From Brevibacterium sp. CS2 (lineage in GTDB: Bacteria; Actinomycetota; Actinomycetes; Actinomycetales; Brevibacteriaceae): a DNA stretch of 64,000 nt. The notes beneath the pieces are model-generated. The model made no database searches. It was not told where the DNA came from and was given only the letters and a program-made list of their open reading frames with translations. Position 1 is the stretch's first letter; each line of letters starts with the position of its first letter. Of the stretch, positions 39,451 through 49,369 are shown one piece after another. The position numbers were made by a program, and so were the translations under genes. Location of the stretch: assembly GCF_005280295.1 (NCBI RefSeq), contig NZ_CP040020.1, positions 744,001 through 808,000 of the forward strand, in the 5' to 3' direction.

Positions 39451-42400
39451 GCGTCGTCCCAGGTCGTCCGACTCAACTGGGAATCGCGGCGATCACTGTT
39501 CCGCACCAGGGTGATGCCGCCCACATAGTCCTCGAGAGTCTGCAGGAGCTTCTTCGGAGTCACGAGGATCATGTGGAACCCGAAAGCGACGAAGATGTCC
39601 ATCGCCATCCGCGCGAAGTCCTGATCCGCCCGATCGAAGGCCTCGTCGAGGAACACGGTGCCGAACCGAGGGACATCCTCGGCTCCGTCGGTGAGCTGAT
39701 ACCGCAGCGCGGCGGCGAGGCAGAACACGACGAGCTTCTGCCGCTGTCCTCCGGACAGTCCGGCGGCCGACTCGTACACGCTCACCACCTCGCCTTCCGC
39801 GTCCTGATCGACCCCGACGAAGCTCACGTGCCTGCGGGTGTCCAGGCACGCGCGCCTCCAGCGGAGGTCGGCGGGCTCCGACGACTGCAGCCGGGTGATG
39901 ATCTCTTCCATCACGGCGAACTTCCTCTCCGCCTCAGCCGGCTCGATGTCCGACAGTCCGCCGGAGGTGACGGTCTGCAGTTTCTGCATGAGTTCCCGGA
40001 CATCGGCGTTGAATCGGGTCTTGACCCGGATCTGGAGGTATCGGCCCACATCGAACTGGGATCGCAGGAGCGAGGTGTTCACCGGATCGACCCGTGCACG
40101 AATCTCTTGTGCGGCGTTGCGGAGCATGGTGTTGAGCTTGCCCATGTTCTGCGTCGACTGCTTGCGCAGCATCTGGGCGAACCGATCCTCGAATTCCGGC
40201 AGACCGTCGGACTTCAGCCGTGATCGCAGCTCGCGGTAGCCCCCGCGATCGTCCACCGAGCCGGTGAGGTCGGCGCTCACGCCCGGCCACGTCCTCCTGA
40301 ACTCGCCGGCTGCGGCCGTGAACCCGGCCTCCGCCTCGGTGCGCGCCTGGTCAGCGGCCTTCTCCTCCCGCTGGAGTTCGATGGAGAGGTTCTTCGAGAG
40401 CCGCACCAGATCGAAGTACTCGATGTGCCGCTTGGCCGCTCGAATGCGCCTGCGAATGACGTCCCGCTGCCCGGATGTCACCGCCAGCACCGGGACTTCA
40501 CCAGTAGACGTGTGCTCGGCGTCGACCTGCCCCTCAACGGTCCTTCTCAGGTCGGCACGCGCGTCGTCCAAGGCCCGGGTGACGGCTTTGAGCTCCTGCC
40601 CGATCCGAGCATGTTCGCGGTCGGCGTCCCGGCACCGCACCCGAGCTGCGGCCAGGGACTTCTCGGCCGCGTCGAGATCACGCCGGGCAGCCGCCAGCCC
40701 GGCGCTCGCCGCAGTGAGAGTCTCGATCCGGTGCTCCACCGCGGAGATCGCTGCGGACGCAGCGGTGATATCGAGGTCCGCCCAGTCGGTGTCGGCGAGA
40801 TCGACCATGAGTCGTCGGCGCTCCTGAGCCTGCGCGTGTCGGCGCACGGCCTGCTCGAGCTCCTCGTCCGCGTTCGCGATCTGTCGGTCGATGTGCTCGA
40901 GCTGTTCGAGGAGACGAACGACCTTGTCCTCGGCGCTGAAACCCATCACCCAGGTGCTCGGATCATCGACCCGCCAACGGTCGTCCTTCTCGAATCGGCC
41001 GGGCCCGCGTTTGACCTGACCGGCGCGGGTGAGACCGCGATCCACGCCGGTCAGCTCCGCAGTGCTGCCCACACACGAATAGTCGTATCGACGGGCGAGC
41101 TCGGTCCGCAGCCAGGCGGCCTTGGGCGACCAGTCCTTGAGGTCGACCCGATAGACGAGCGAGCGGTCATCGGCGAGCGACCGCGGGGCGGGCACCTCGG
41201 CGGGAACGGATTCGACCACCACCCGGGTGCCGAAATGGTGTTGATCGAGGGCGCGCGTGACCTCGGACAGATGCCGGTCCTCGACGAGGATCGTGCGTGA
41301 CAGGGGACGCAGCACCCGTTCGATGGCCCCGGTCCATTCGGTGTGCTCGGGGCGGACCTCCATGAGTTCCCCGGCGAACGGCAGTGCGGACTCGTTGAGG
41401 CCGGTGGAGCGAGCGATCAGTGTCCGCGCGGCCAGCAGTCGGCGGTCGAGATTGGACTGCTGCCTGCGGGCGGCGTCCCGGTCCGCTTCGAGGCCGGACC
41501 GCGTCTGCCGCAGATCCCGAAGCCGGTCATGGGCGACGAGCTTGGCGTTGTCGAGACGATCGAGCAGGTCCGCATCTGCGGCTTCCTTCTGCCCGACCCG
41601 CTGCAGTTCAGCGAACTCCTCCCACGAATCCGGCAGCGATTCGATGCCCACCGTGCGGATCCGGGCTTCCAGACGCTCTCGGGTGCGCGTGATCCGCTCG
41701 TGCTCCCGCCGCGCATGGGTGAGCAGCGCCTGCTGGTTCTCGAGCTCGGCACCACCGGATTCGAGCAGTCGGCTGCGCGCGGCATCCCGATCCCGCTCCG
41801 CTTCGGCGAGCGCAGTCGACGCCTGTCTCTGCTCGCCCTCGGCCCGTGCGTTCGACGCCTGAGCCCGGTCGAGCTCCTTCTCCGCGAGCTCGATGATCCA
41901 TTCGTTCGTCACCGGATCGAGCGCCTCGACGAGTGCTCGGATCCGAGCACTGTCACCACTCGCCGTCTCCCATCGGTCGAGGAGTTCAGCGATCGTGTCG
42001 AGGACGTCCAACTGGCGGCGGGCCTCGACCACACTGCGGTGCGCCAGCGACAGTTCCGAGAACTGTTCGACCGCCATATCCGCAGTGGCGAAGGTCTTCG
42101 GTTCGTCGAGCATGTACTCACGGAACAGAGCATCGAGGCTGCCGAGGTTCTTCGCCGCCATCGTCCGGTGGAGCAGCAGGATCGCCGAATCCGACACGAT
42201 GCCGAGGAAGCGCTGGAACCGCTGCTGGAAGACGGAGTGCTTCTCCGTGATCGTCGCCTGCGGATATTCCTTCTTCAGGCCGCGGAGGTCGACGGCCTCG
42301 GAGACGAATGCCCCGAGGTTCGCGAGATCGAGATCCTCCCGCGCGAGCACACAGATCTCTTTGACGTCGCCGGATGACATCTGTCCGCGGTTGAGCTTGA

Positions 42401-42938
42401 ACAGCTTGACGAGCACCACCGGATCCTGCCCGTCAGCCGTGTCGAAGCGCAGGCGCACTCCCGACCAGCAGGCTCCCGCGCGAAGGAAGTCACTGCGCAC
42501 CTCGTCGGCGTCCTCGGCATCGGTCGATCGCCATGCACCGCGGATGTAGCTCACCAGGCTCCGATCACTTGCACGGACCGATTGGTCCTGTGCTGCGGCG
42601 TTGTACCGCACCTTCGAGCGCGGAGTGAGTACCGTGGTCACCGCATCGAGCAGCGAGGACTTGCCGGTCCCGGAATCCCCGGTGATCACCAGACCGGTCC
42701 TCGGCACGTCGATGACGTGATGACCGTTGAAGGTCCCCCAGTTGACCACATCGATCCGCGACAGGCGCCATTGCCCGGAGACATCGGGTGAGGCGGCTGC
42801 GGCAGGCAGCGTGCCGGATCGGCGGAACGGTGCATCGACCGCCCCTGAGCTCGCGGACTGCTCGGTGGACACCCGGTCCTCATCGGCGGGCGTCGCGACG
42901 TCGAACAAGCTCGCCGGCGATTCAGCGGGTCGGTTCAT
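39447..42938 (-). CDS. jetC: Wadjet system SMC-like ATPase JetC
   Basis: 1163 residues; the DNA-extruding MukB-like motor. Walker A GDSGTGKSSLLDAV lies at about residues 85-98, the ABC signature AAGLSGGQRQKLVVF near 1057, and Walker B FGTVFLDEAFD near 1094. Two long coiled-coil stretches rich in Glu, Arg and Ala (about 300-500 and 700-950) flank a hinge-like region. WGTFNGHHVIDVPRTG is the typical first strand of this family. Overlaps jetB and jetD by 4 nt each. Confidence 0.95.
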   Translation of the reverse strand: MNRPAESPASLFDVATPADEDRVSTEQSASSGAVDAPFRRSGTLPAAAASPDVSGQWRLSRIDVVNWGTFNGHHVIDVPRTGLVITGDSGTGKSSLLDAVTTVLTPRSKVRYNAAAQDQSVRASDRSLVSYIRGAWRSTDAEDADEVRSDFLRAGACWSGVRLRFDTADGQDPVVLVKLFKLNRGQMSSGDVKEICVLAREDLDLANLGAFVSEAVDLRGLKKEYPQATITEKHSVFQQRFQRFLGIVSDSAILLLHRTMAAKNLGSLDALFREYMLDEPKTFATADMAVEQFSELSLAHRSVVEARRQLDVLDTIAELLDRWETASGDSARIRALVEALDPVTNEWIIELAEKELDRAQASNARAEGEQRQASTALAEAERDRDAARSRLLESGGAELENQQALLTHARREHERITRTRERLEARIRTVGIESLPDSWEEFAELQRVGQKEAADADLLDRLDNAKLVAHDRLRDLRQTRSGLEADRDAARRQQSNLDRRLLAARTLIARSTGLNESALPFAGELMEVRPEHTEWTGAIERVLRPLSRTILVEDRHLSEVTRALDQHHFGTRVVVESVPAEVPAPRSLADDRSLVYRVDLKDWSPKAAWLRTELARRYDYSCVGSTAELTGVDRGLTRAGQVKRGPGRFEKDDRWRVDDPSTWVMGFSAEDKVVRLLEQLEHIDRQIANADEELEQAVRRHAQAQERRRLMVDLADTDWADLDITAASAAISAVEHRIETLTAASAGLAAARRDLDAAEKSLAAARVRCRDADREHARIGQELKAVTRALDDARADLRRTVEGQVDAEHTSTGEVPVLAVTSGQRDVIRRRIRAAKRHIEYFDLVRLSKNLSIELQREEKAADQARTEAEAGFTAAAGEFRRTWPGVSADLTGSVDDRGGYRELRSRLKSDGLPEFEDRFAQMLRKQSTQNMGKLNTMLRNAAQEIRARVDPVNTSLLRSQFDVGRYLQIRVKTRFNADVRELMQKLQTVTSGGLSDIEPAEAERKFAVMEEIITRLQSSEPADLRWRRACLDTRRHVSFVGVDQDAEGEVVSVYESAAGLSGGQRQKLVVFCLAAALRYQLTDGAEDVPRFGTVFLDEAFDRADQDFARMAMDIFVAFGFHMILVTPKKLLQTLEDYVGGITLVRNSDRRDSQLSRTTWDDA

Positions 42939-43654
42939 TCGTCGTCCTCCATCGCATCCGTGACTTCCGTCGGGTCTTCCCGTCCGTGAGCGGGTTCCGT
43001 CCCGACCTCGGCGAGCCGCCGCTCGTACTCCTCACGCACCGCACGGATCTCGTCCGGTCCGAAGATCAACCGCAGGACCGGCGAGATCTCGAACCGGTCC
43101 TCCGTCGCGGTGTCGGCGAGCAGACCGTACTTGTGCATCTTGGTCCACGAGGCGTTGAAGCGCTTCGCGAAGCCCACCTCGTCGAGTCCGTATGCGCTGC
43201 CGTACACCCGGAGTGCATCGCGCGACTCGTCGACACCGACGATCACGCGCTCGGACCGGTCCGCTCTAAGCAGCTCGTGCCGCAGATGGAGCAGCAGAGC
43301 GGTATCGAGGAAGGTCAAGCTGTGCGTACGGACCACGGCCGGGACCTGCTCGTCGGGTACCTCCGCGTTGCGCACGAACGCGAGGCGCGAATCGGTATCC
43401 ACGACGAGCTCGAGGAACATGTCGGACAACCGGGCTCGCAACGCTGCCTCGTCCCCGAGCACGGATCGCCACAGCTGCGGGTGACTGCGGCCGGAGACGT
43501 ACGGGCCTTTGATCAAGGCCACGAGCGCCCGCCGCGTATCGAGAGCGAGCACTCCTGTATCGGTCGCCCAGAGCGGCCGTCGGGACTCGCCCTTCTCCGC
43601 ACCGAGCCCGGCCGTCGTCGATTCCTTCGCGTGGGCACCTGTTCCATCGTTCAT
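42935..43654 (-). CDS. jetB: Wadjet system kleisin-partner subunit JetB (DUF4194)
   Basis: 239 residues. The DUF4194-type core includes VALIKGPYVSGRSHPQLWRSVL, LTFLDTALLLHLRHELL and VGFAKRFNASWTKMHKYGLL, as in the MukE-like winged-helix subunit that bridges the kleisin and the motor. The first 35 residues are polar and variable. Overlaps of 4 nt with jetA and jetC keep the subunits in step. Confidence 0.9.
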   Translation of the reverse strand: MNDGTGAHAKESTTAGLGAEKGESRRPLWATDTGVLALDTRRALVALIKGPYVSGRSHPQLWRSVLGDEAALRARLSDMFLELVVDTDSRLAFVRNAEVPDEQVPAVVRTHSLTFLDTALLLHLRHELLRADRSERVIVGVDESRDALRVYGSAYGLDEVGFAKRFNASWTKMHKYGLLADTATEDRFEISPVLRLIFGPDEIRAVREEYERRLAEVGTEPAHGREDPTEVTDAMEDDE

Positions 43655-45204
43655 GCGCCACCCCTCCTCTGCTGCGCCCGTCGGCGCCGACGCCCGCCGG
43701 GAACGTCCTCGGTGAAGCGGAATCGGTCGAGCTGGGCTCGCCGTGAACGCCCTGTCATCGACGACCAGGTGACCGACTCACCTCCGGCTTCCCGGATCCC
43801 GTGCCCGACTCCGAGATCGAGGAGCCCGACGACGCTCGCCACACCCTGGGTGGCCGGGTGGCGGCGGAGCACCTCGGCGATGGTGACGCCATCCGTCCGA
43901 GGCGCCCCTTCGCCTGCCTCACGGTTCCGGCCGTCGAGCTCCCCGCAGCGCGCGGCCTCCAAGGTCTCGTTGATGTTCTCGACGAGTTCGCCGATATCGA
44001 TCTCGGTCAGCCGGGCCATCTCCCGCAGCGCCTCGATGTCGACCGTGCCTGTCGCCCGCATCTCCACGGGCTCGATCACCCGGGCGTCGGCGGGGTTGTG
44101 GAGCCGAAAGCTCGTCACCGAATCGATCCTGACCGAGGTACGACCCAATTCGACGTCGAGCTGCCTGTAAGGAGGTATCTCAACCGCGAGACGGAGAGCG
44201 AGCGCGCGGGCGGCGTGGATCTCAGTGTTCACTGCCCGGTCCTCGCGGAACTCCTCGGACTGGACGAACCGTCGCAGGGACCGGGTCAGACCTGTCATCA
44301 CATCGCCGACCTCTGCGGAACGGTCCTGGAGCATCGGCGTCAGACGACGAAGGAACCTGGTGTCGGCCCGATCGAGCGCACGGACGAAAGCGCGGTCGAG
44401 GAGCGCAGCGATGTTCGCTTCGAACTCGGACCCGGACTCGTGTTCGAGAATGAGTGCGTAGAACCCATCGAAGCTCCGTCCGGCCTCGGAATCCGCGAGG
44501 TGATCGACTCCGCGGAACACGTCGTCAAGGACGCGCGATCGCGCGCCGGTGTTCTCGATGAGCTGGGCCCTCAGCCCGTGGTTGATCTCCTCGAGCGCGG
44601 AGCGCACGCGGGCGAAGTCGCTCGGCAGCTCTTCGGCGAGCGCGATCAGGTCCTCAACCGCTTCCCGCGCCCGCTCAGGATCGAGTCCGGTGTCCTCACC
44701 TGCGCGGACGGCGGCGACGCGGGCGTCCAACCGATCGCGTTCGGCGTGGAGCGCGGTGAGCCGCGTCTCGACATCAGGGTCGGTGTCGCGGACGAGGACA
44801 CGCAGCCGCTCCTGGATGTTCGACAGCCGCGACTGCGTCACGGTGGTGCGGTTGGAGTCGAGTCGTTCGATGAACTGGAGCGCTGTCAGCCCTGAGGGCG
44901 AGAGTTCGAAGGTCTCGTCCCTCGTGGACTCCGCGCTGCGGCGGATGAGGATGCCGTTCTTCCGCCATTCGGCGCAGTAGTGCGGGGCCGTGCCCGGAAT
45001 CTCGTGCCCGTGCGATCTCAGGAGTTCGAGGTCCGCATCGATCCGCTCGAAGAGCGCGGAGGCGGGCAGTCGCCGATCCGAACCGGCGAGATGCGCTCGC
45101 AGCACCGCTGCGGCGAACCACACGTTGTCACTGCGCAGGAATGCCCAGGCAGCGTCGTCTTCGAGCAGCCGCCGGTGCGCCAGAGCCTGGGTCAGCACAT
45201 CCAT
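43651..45204 (-). CDS. jetA: Wadjet system kleisin subunit JetA (DUF3375)
   Basis: 517 residues. DUF3375-type N-terminus RRLLEDDAAWAFLRSDNVWFAAAVL and HYCAEWRKNGILIRRSAES, a helical centre, and IPPYRQLDVELGRTSVRIDS. It is the MukF-like kleisin that closes the JetC dimer. GAGGGA lies directly before the ATG at 45204. First gene of the operon; the promoter must lie in 45205-45392. Confidence 0.92.
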   Translation of the reverse strand: MDVLTQALAHRRLLEDDAAWAFLRSDNVWFAAAVLRAHLAGSDRRLPASALFERIDADLELLRSHGHEIPGTAPHYCAEWRKNGILIRRSAESTRDETFELSPSGLTALQFIERLDSNRTTVTQSRLSNIQERLRVLVRDTDPDVETRLTALHAERDRLDARVAAVRAGEDTGLDPERAREAVEDLIALAEELPSDFARVRSALEEINHGLRAQLIENTGARSRVLDDVFRGVDHLADSEAGRSFDGFYALILEHESGSEFEANIAALLDRAFVRALDRADTRFLRRLTPMLQDRSAEVGDVMTGLTRSLRRFVQSEEFREDRAVNTEIHAARALALRLAVEIPPYRQLDVELGRTSVRIDSVTSFRLHNPADARVIEPVEMRATGTVDIEALREMARLTEIDIGELVENINETLEAARCGELDGRNREAGEGAPRTDGVTIAEVLRRHPATQGVASVVGLLDLGVGHGIREAGGESVTWSSMTGRSRRAQLDRFRFTEDVPGGRRRRRAQQRRGGA

Positions 45205-45276
45205 TCCCTCAGCCTATGGGGTGGCACGGACACCGACACCCACCACGGCTCCAGCAGGTTCCCCGCCTCCACAACG

Positions 45277-45317
45277 CCCGAGGCGGGCCATGGTCGGAAA
45301 CCATGACCCGCCTCGGG
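45277..45317. terminator. Hairpin between the alanine symporter and jetA
   Basis: CCCGAGGCGGGCCATGGT pairs with the complement ending CCGCCTCGGG, one G-T pair in about 18, with a short loop. It lies 76 nt after the symporter stop and upstream of jetA, so it insulates the jet operon. No T-run. Confidence 0.65.
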
Positions 45318-45392
45318 AGCGGTGCTGAGCCAGCAGTATGCAACCACCGGTGCCGGTGCGGTGATCAGCTCACCGACTCGTCACCGGTCGCC

Positions 45393-47096
45393 TCACGCCC
45401 GGTCGTTCTTGATGTCGACGCCGCGGTCCTTCTGCGCCTTGCGGAATCCGGCGCGGATCCGCTTGCGCTTCTCCCGCACGCCGGCGCGGCGCTTCTCCTC
45501 CGAGGCGACCTGCTCCTCGGTGGGATGGTGGTCGCGCAGACCGACCTGCAGGTCCTCGGGGATCTCCTCGAGGGTGCCGGAGGCCGCCTGGTGCTTGTGC
45601 CGCAGGATCTCCAGGCGCAGCACCTTCGCGAGGAAGTAGATGCCGAGCAGGTTCGGCACGCTCATGAGGAAGAACATCGCATCGGAGAACGCGATGACGC
45701 TGTCGAGCGAGATCGAGGCGCCCACGACGACCGCGATGACCCACACGACCTGGAAGCCCTTCTGCGCGAAGAAGGACTCCTTGGTGAGGAAGCCGATCGC
45801 CTTCTGACCGTAGTAGGCGTAGGACAGGATCGTCGAGAAGCCGAACAGCACCACGCAGATGGTGAGCAGGATCGGGAACCAGTCCGCCACGGTGCCGAAC
45901 GCCTGCGCGGTGAGGTTGACGCCGGCCTCGGTGGAGCCGTCGCCGGCGTCCGCGTCGTAGAGGCCGGTGGTGATGATCGCGAGCGCGGTCAGGGTACAGA
46001 TGATGACGGAGTCAATGAGCGGCTCCCACATCGCGGTGAAGCCCTCGGTCGCCGGACGCGAGGTCTTCACGGCCGAGTGCGCCATACCGGCCGAGCCGAC
46101 ACCGGCGGCGTTCGAGAACAGCGCACGCTGGATGCCGACGATCGCCACGCCGATGATGCCGCCGGCGATCCCCTCACCGGTGAACGCGCCCTGGAACATG
46201 AGGACGAAGGCGTTGGGGATCGCGGTGAAGTTCAGCAGGAGGATGATGACCACCGACACGAAGTACAGGATCGCCATGAGCGGGGTGATCGCGGAGGTCC
46301 AGCGGGCGATCGAGGTGATGCCGCCGAGGATCACGATGCCGGCGAGCACGGCCATGAGGAGGCCGATGAGCCAGAGCTTGTCGGCGAAGAAGCTGGCCTC
46401 GCCGCCGGTGGAGTTCACGAGGATGGCCGCGGACTGGTTGGCCTGGAACAGGTTGCCTGCGCCGAACACGCCCACCACGGTGGCGATCGCGTAGAGGTAG
46501 GCGAGGAACTTGCCCATCTTGGGACGGCCGATGTCCTTGAAGCCGTCGCGCAGGTAGTACATCGGCCCGCCCGAGGTGGTGCCGTCGGGCATGATCGTCC
46601 GATACTTCACGCCGAGCGTCGCCTCGGCCATCTTCACGGTCATCGCGAAGAAGCCGAAGATGATGATCCACAGGGCCGCGCCCGGTCCGCCGACGGTGAT
46701 CGCGACCGCGACACCGGCGATGTTGCCCAGCCCCACGGTGCCGGAGAGCTCTGTGGCGAGCGCCTGGAACGAGGAGACCTCACCCGGATCGGTCTTGCGA
46801 GTGAGCTTTCCCCGGATCACTTTGACGGAGTGCGCGAGCCCGGTGATCGGCTGGAAGCGCAGGTAGACGGTGAGGAACACCGCGGCCGCCATGAGCCACA
46901 CGACGATGAGGGGGAGCTCGGTGCCGGCGACCGGCACTCCGAAGAAGACGATGGCGGACAGCACATCGGCGATCGGAGCGAACGCGTTCTCGACGGCCTG
47001 GTCGAAGCCGGAGGCGGTCAGCGTCGTCTGTGCTGCGGAGAGTGTGACATCTGAGGACGGTGAAAAGGCATGGACGAGTGCGGATTCAGGATTCAT
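45393..47096 (-). CDS. Sodium:alanine (AGCS) symporter
   Basis: 567 residues with about 11 membrane helices; imports alanine or glycine with Na+. Seen: RFQPITGLAHSVKVIRGKL, SSFQALATELSGTVGLGNIAG (the family signature), PGAALWIIIFGFFAMTVKMAE, GGPMYYLRDGFKD, and NAAGVGSAGMAHSAVKT. A Lys/Arg-rich tail of about 70 residues follows the last helix. Start ATG 47096 or GTG 47102; neither has a clear ribosome site. A glycine riboswitch was looked for upstream and not found. Confidence 0.92.
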   Translation of the reverse strand: MNPESALVHAFSPSSDVTLSAAQTTLTASGFDQAVENAFAPIADVLSAIVFFGVPVAGTELPLIVVWLMAAAVFLTVYLRFQPITGLAHSVKVIRGKLTRKTDPGEVSSFQALATELSGTVGLGNIAGVAVAITVGGPGAALWIIIFGFFAMTVKMAEATLGVKYRTIMPDGTTSGGPMYYLRDGFKDIGRPKMGKFLAYLYAIATVVGVFGAGNLFQANQSAAILVNSTGGEASFFADKLWLIGLLMAVLAGIVILGGITSIARWTSAITPLMAILYFVSVVIILLLNFTAIPNAFVLMFQGAFTGEGIAGGIIGVAIVGIQRALFSNAAGVGSAGMAHSAVKTSRPATEGFTAMWEPLIDSVIICTLTALAIITTGLYDADAGDGSTEAGVNLTAQAFGTVADWFPILLTICVVLFGFSTILSYAYYGQKAIGFLTKESFFAQKGFQVVWVIAVVVGASISLDSVIAFSDAMFFLMSVPNLLGIYFLAKVLRLEILRHKHQAASGTLEEIPEDLQVGLRDHHPTEEQVASEEKRRAGVREKRKRIRAGFRKAQKDRGVDIKNDRA

Positions 47097-47170
47097 AGTC
47101 ACGTGGCGCGGCAGTAGCTTTACGTCCGGATGGTCGGTCCGGTTTCGGCACCGTCAACGAACCTTAGCAA

Positions 47171-47215
47171 GCAGGCTCTGCCCAGGCCTAACACAGGCGG
47201 TGCACATGAGCCTGC
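47171..47215 (-). promoter_or_regulatory. Inverted repeat in the symporter leader region
   Basis: GCAGGCTC (47171-47178) and GAGCCTGC (47208-47215) are exact complements with a 29-nt loop, 75 nt upstream of the symporter start. It may be an operator or leader hairpin. The 194-nt gap it lies in holds no gene. Confidence 0.35.
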
Positions 47216-47290
47216 GGTAGTGACCCTGACCTGGGGCCGAGCACCGCGGAATCGACACCGTGCACCCCACCGGATCCACCCTCAGCGCGC

Positions 47291-48712
47291 TCAGCCGGCG
47301 GGCGGGCACCCCAGGGTCGAGGCGAGCGCCGAGCGCAGCGTCGGATGCCGGAACGTGTAGTCCGCCCCGGTGAGCGCCACGGGCACGACCCGCTGGTCGG
47401 CGAGCGCGAGCTCGCGGGCCGCCTGCGGGCCGAGCAGCAGCATGGGCGCGAGCAGCGGCACCGGCAGCGCCGAGGGCATCGACAGCAGGTCGCCGAGCGT
47501 CTGCGCGAACTCCCGCTGCCGGACCGGCTCGGGTGCCACGGCGTTGACGGGCCCGGACAGCGAGTCGTCGAGCGCGGCGCGGGCGTAGATCTGGGCGACG
47601 TCGTCCAGCGACACCCACGACAGCCACTGGTCGCCGGTTCCCAGCCGGCCGCCGAGACCAGTGAGGTAGAGGGGCAGCTGAAGGCGCAGCGGCCCGCCGA
47701 GCGAGGTGAGGACGACCCCGGTGCGGATCGACACCCGGCGCACGCCGAGCTCCTCGGCCCGGGCCGCCTCGGTCTCCCACCGACGGCACACCTCGGAGAG
47801 GAAGCCGTCTCCGGAGCCGGCGGACTCGCTGAGCCGCTCGTCGCCGCGCTCCGCCCCGTAGTACCCCACGGCCGAGGCGCACACGAAGGTGTCCGGGCGG
47901 TCGGCGGGGTCGAGCTGCTCCATGGTGAGGACGAGGAGGCGCGTGCTGTCGAGGCGGGAGGACAGGATGCGCTCGCGCGCACGCTCGGTGAAGCGGGTGC
48001 CGATGCTCGCCCCGCTCAGACAGATGACGACATCGGCCCAGGCGAGCGCCCGGGCGTCGAGCAGGCCGAGGCCGGGGTTCCACCGCACCTCGTCCTCGCG
48101 CCACGGGGTGGTGCGGACGAGGCGGCGCACCTCGTGCCCGGCGGTGGACAGGAGGGCGGCGACCTGCCGGCCGAGCAGGCCCGAGGCGCCGGCGATGAGA
48201 ATCCGCCGCGGGGCGCCCCCGGTGCGGCGGGTGAGGTCGGCCTGGAAATCGAGGTCGCCGAGCAGCCGGCGGGTGCGGGCCTCGAAGGTGTTCGTCAGCA
48301 CCGCGTCCATGGCGAGTGTGTCGAAGCCCTCGGACAGGCGGCCGCTGGGCGCGGCGAGGTGGTAGTCGATCCGGTCGTCGATGCGGCAGGCGGCGGGATC
48401 CGCGGCTGCGGTGAACCGGTGGGTGTGCGTCCAGGAGTGCAGCGGGCCGGTCGTCATCCGGTCGACGAAGGAGAAGGGCTCCGGGCCCGCCGCGTGCTCG
48501 CACACGAAGGGCACGCGGACCACCCCGCGGGTGCCCGGGACGGAGGTCTTCATCCGGGCGCGGGTGCCCGGGGCGAGCGGGGGATGCGACTCCTCGACGA
48601 CCTCCTGCGCCCATTCCGGGCTGAGCCGGGTGAGCGCGCCCGGGCGCATGTGCCAGGAGAAGACGGTGTCGAGGGAGTAGGGCGCCTCGGCCGTGTGCGT
48701 GAAGACTGCCAT
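47291..48712 (-). CDS. TIGR01777-family epimerase with N-terminal SRPBCC domain
   Basis: 473 residues from the ATG at 48712. Residues 1-150 resemble a START/SRPBCC fold (AVFTHTAEAPYSLDTVFSWH, FSFVDRMTTGPLHSWTHTHRF). From about 170 comes an extended-SDR domain: ILIAGASGLLGRQVAALL, ADVVICLSGASIGTRFTERA, FVCASAVGYYGAERGDERLSE, and WLSWVSLDDVAQIYARAALD. YfcH-type proteins bind NADP; substrate and role are unknown. The fused SRPBCC domain may deliver a hydrophobic ligand. Confidence 0.88.
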   Translation of the reverse strand: MAVFTHTAEAPYSLDTVFSWHMRPGALTRLSPEWAQEVVEESHPPLAPGTRARMKTSVPGTRGVVRVPFVCEHAAGPEPFSFVDRMTTGPLHSWTHTHRFTAAADPAACRIDDRIDYHLAAPSGRLSEGFDTLAMDAVLTNTFEARTRRLLGDLDFQADLTRRTGGAPRRILIAGASGLLGRQVAALLSTAGHEVRRLVRTTPWREDEVRWNPGLGLLDARALAWADVVICLSGASIGTRFTERARERILSSRLDSTRLLVLTMEQLDPADRPDTFVCASAVGYYGAERGDERLSESAGSGDGFLSEVCRRWETEAARAEELGVRRVSIRTGVVLTSLGGPLRLQLPLYLTGLGGRLGTGDQWLSWVSLDDVAQIYARAALDDSLSGPVNAVAPEPVRQREFAQTLGDLLSMPSALPVPLLAPMLLLGPQAARELALADQRVVPVALTGADYTFRHPTLRSALASTLGCPPAG

Positions 48713-48848
48713 GTCCCCATCATGCCAGCCCGCCCACCGTCGACCGGGCATGCCGCACGGGCTGCGCGGGTTCCGCGCTGGGACAGCGGGAAGCCATGAG
48801 GTCATGACGAAGGCCCCGGACCGTGGGGTCCGAGGCCTTCGAGAAGTG

Positions 48849-48932
<84 letters not shown>

Positions 48933-49011
48933 GAGCGACAGTAGGAAACTCTAACATCACCGCCGTTCCGCGCCAAAACCGGATTCCGGGCCGTCGGAAC
49001 CGGACTCCGGG

Positions 49012-49151
49012 CCGCCCGACTGCGCGGTATCCGGAACCGAGCGCGCACGACCTCCGCACCCGGTCCGCCCGGGCCGCGCGCCGCCCGACTGCGCGGTATC
49101 CAAAACCAGACGCGCAATTGCGCGTCGATCGTCGGATACTGCGCAGTCCGG
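49012..49151. repeat. REP-like intergenic elements, copies 2 and 3
   Basis: Unit CCGCCCGACTGCGCGGTATCC occurs at 49012 and again at 49081. The second is a full inverted repeat: GACTGCGCGGTATCC pairs with GGATACTGCGCAGTC, and the centre is the perfect palindrome GACGCGCAATTGCGCGTC. The same core is at 3337-3398. They fill most of the 437-nt gap between tRNA-Leu and fhaA, which otherwise holds only promoter-like sequence. Confidence 0.72.
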
Positions 49152-49294
49152 CAGCGGGGCACCCCACTCGTACCCCGGCACCCACCCAGAAAGCACCCGG
49201 GAATTCGCCCGGCGCTCCCCCCGAGCTGCCCGGCAATCCCTGTCGGAATCCCCGCCCGCTCACGTGCGAACATGTCAACGCGGGAGTCTGCCGT

Positions 49295-49300
49295 TAGCAT
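49295..49300 (+). promoter_or_regulatory. Possible -10 element for the fhaA-pknB operon
   Basis: TAGCAT lies 70 nt upstream of the fhaA start, with only a weak -35 candidate about 17 nt before it. It is the only TAnnnT-like hexamer I noticed in the immediate upstream stretch. Weak evidence. Confidence 0.25.
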
Positions 49301-49369
49301 GGAGTGTTGACAGTGTTGGCAGACGGCGCCGCCTCGGCGACCGGTGCAGCGGACCGAAGGAGGCAAGCC

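Noticed and set aside
47103-47290. Glycine riboswitch upstream of the alanine/glycine symporter
   Set aside because: The conserved aptamer core is not present on the leader strand; only a simple inverted repeat is seen.
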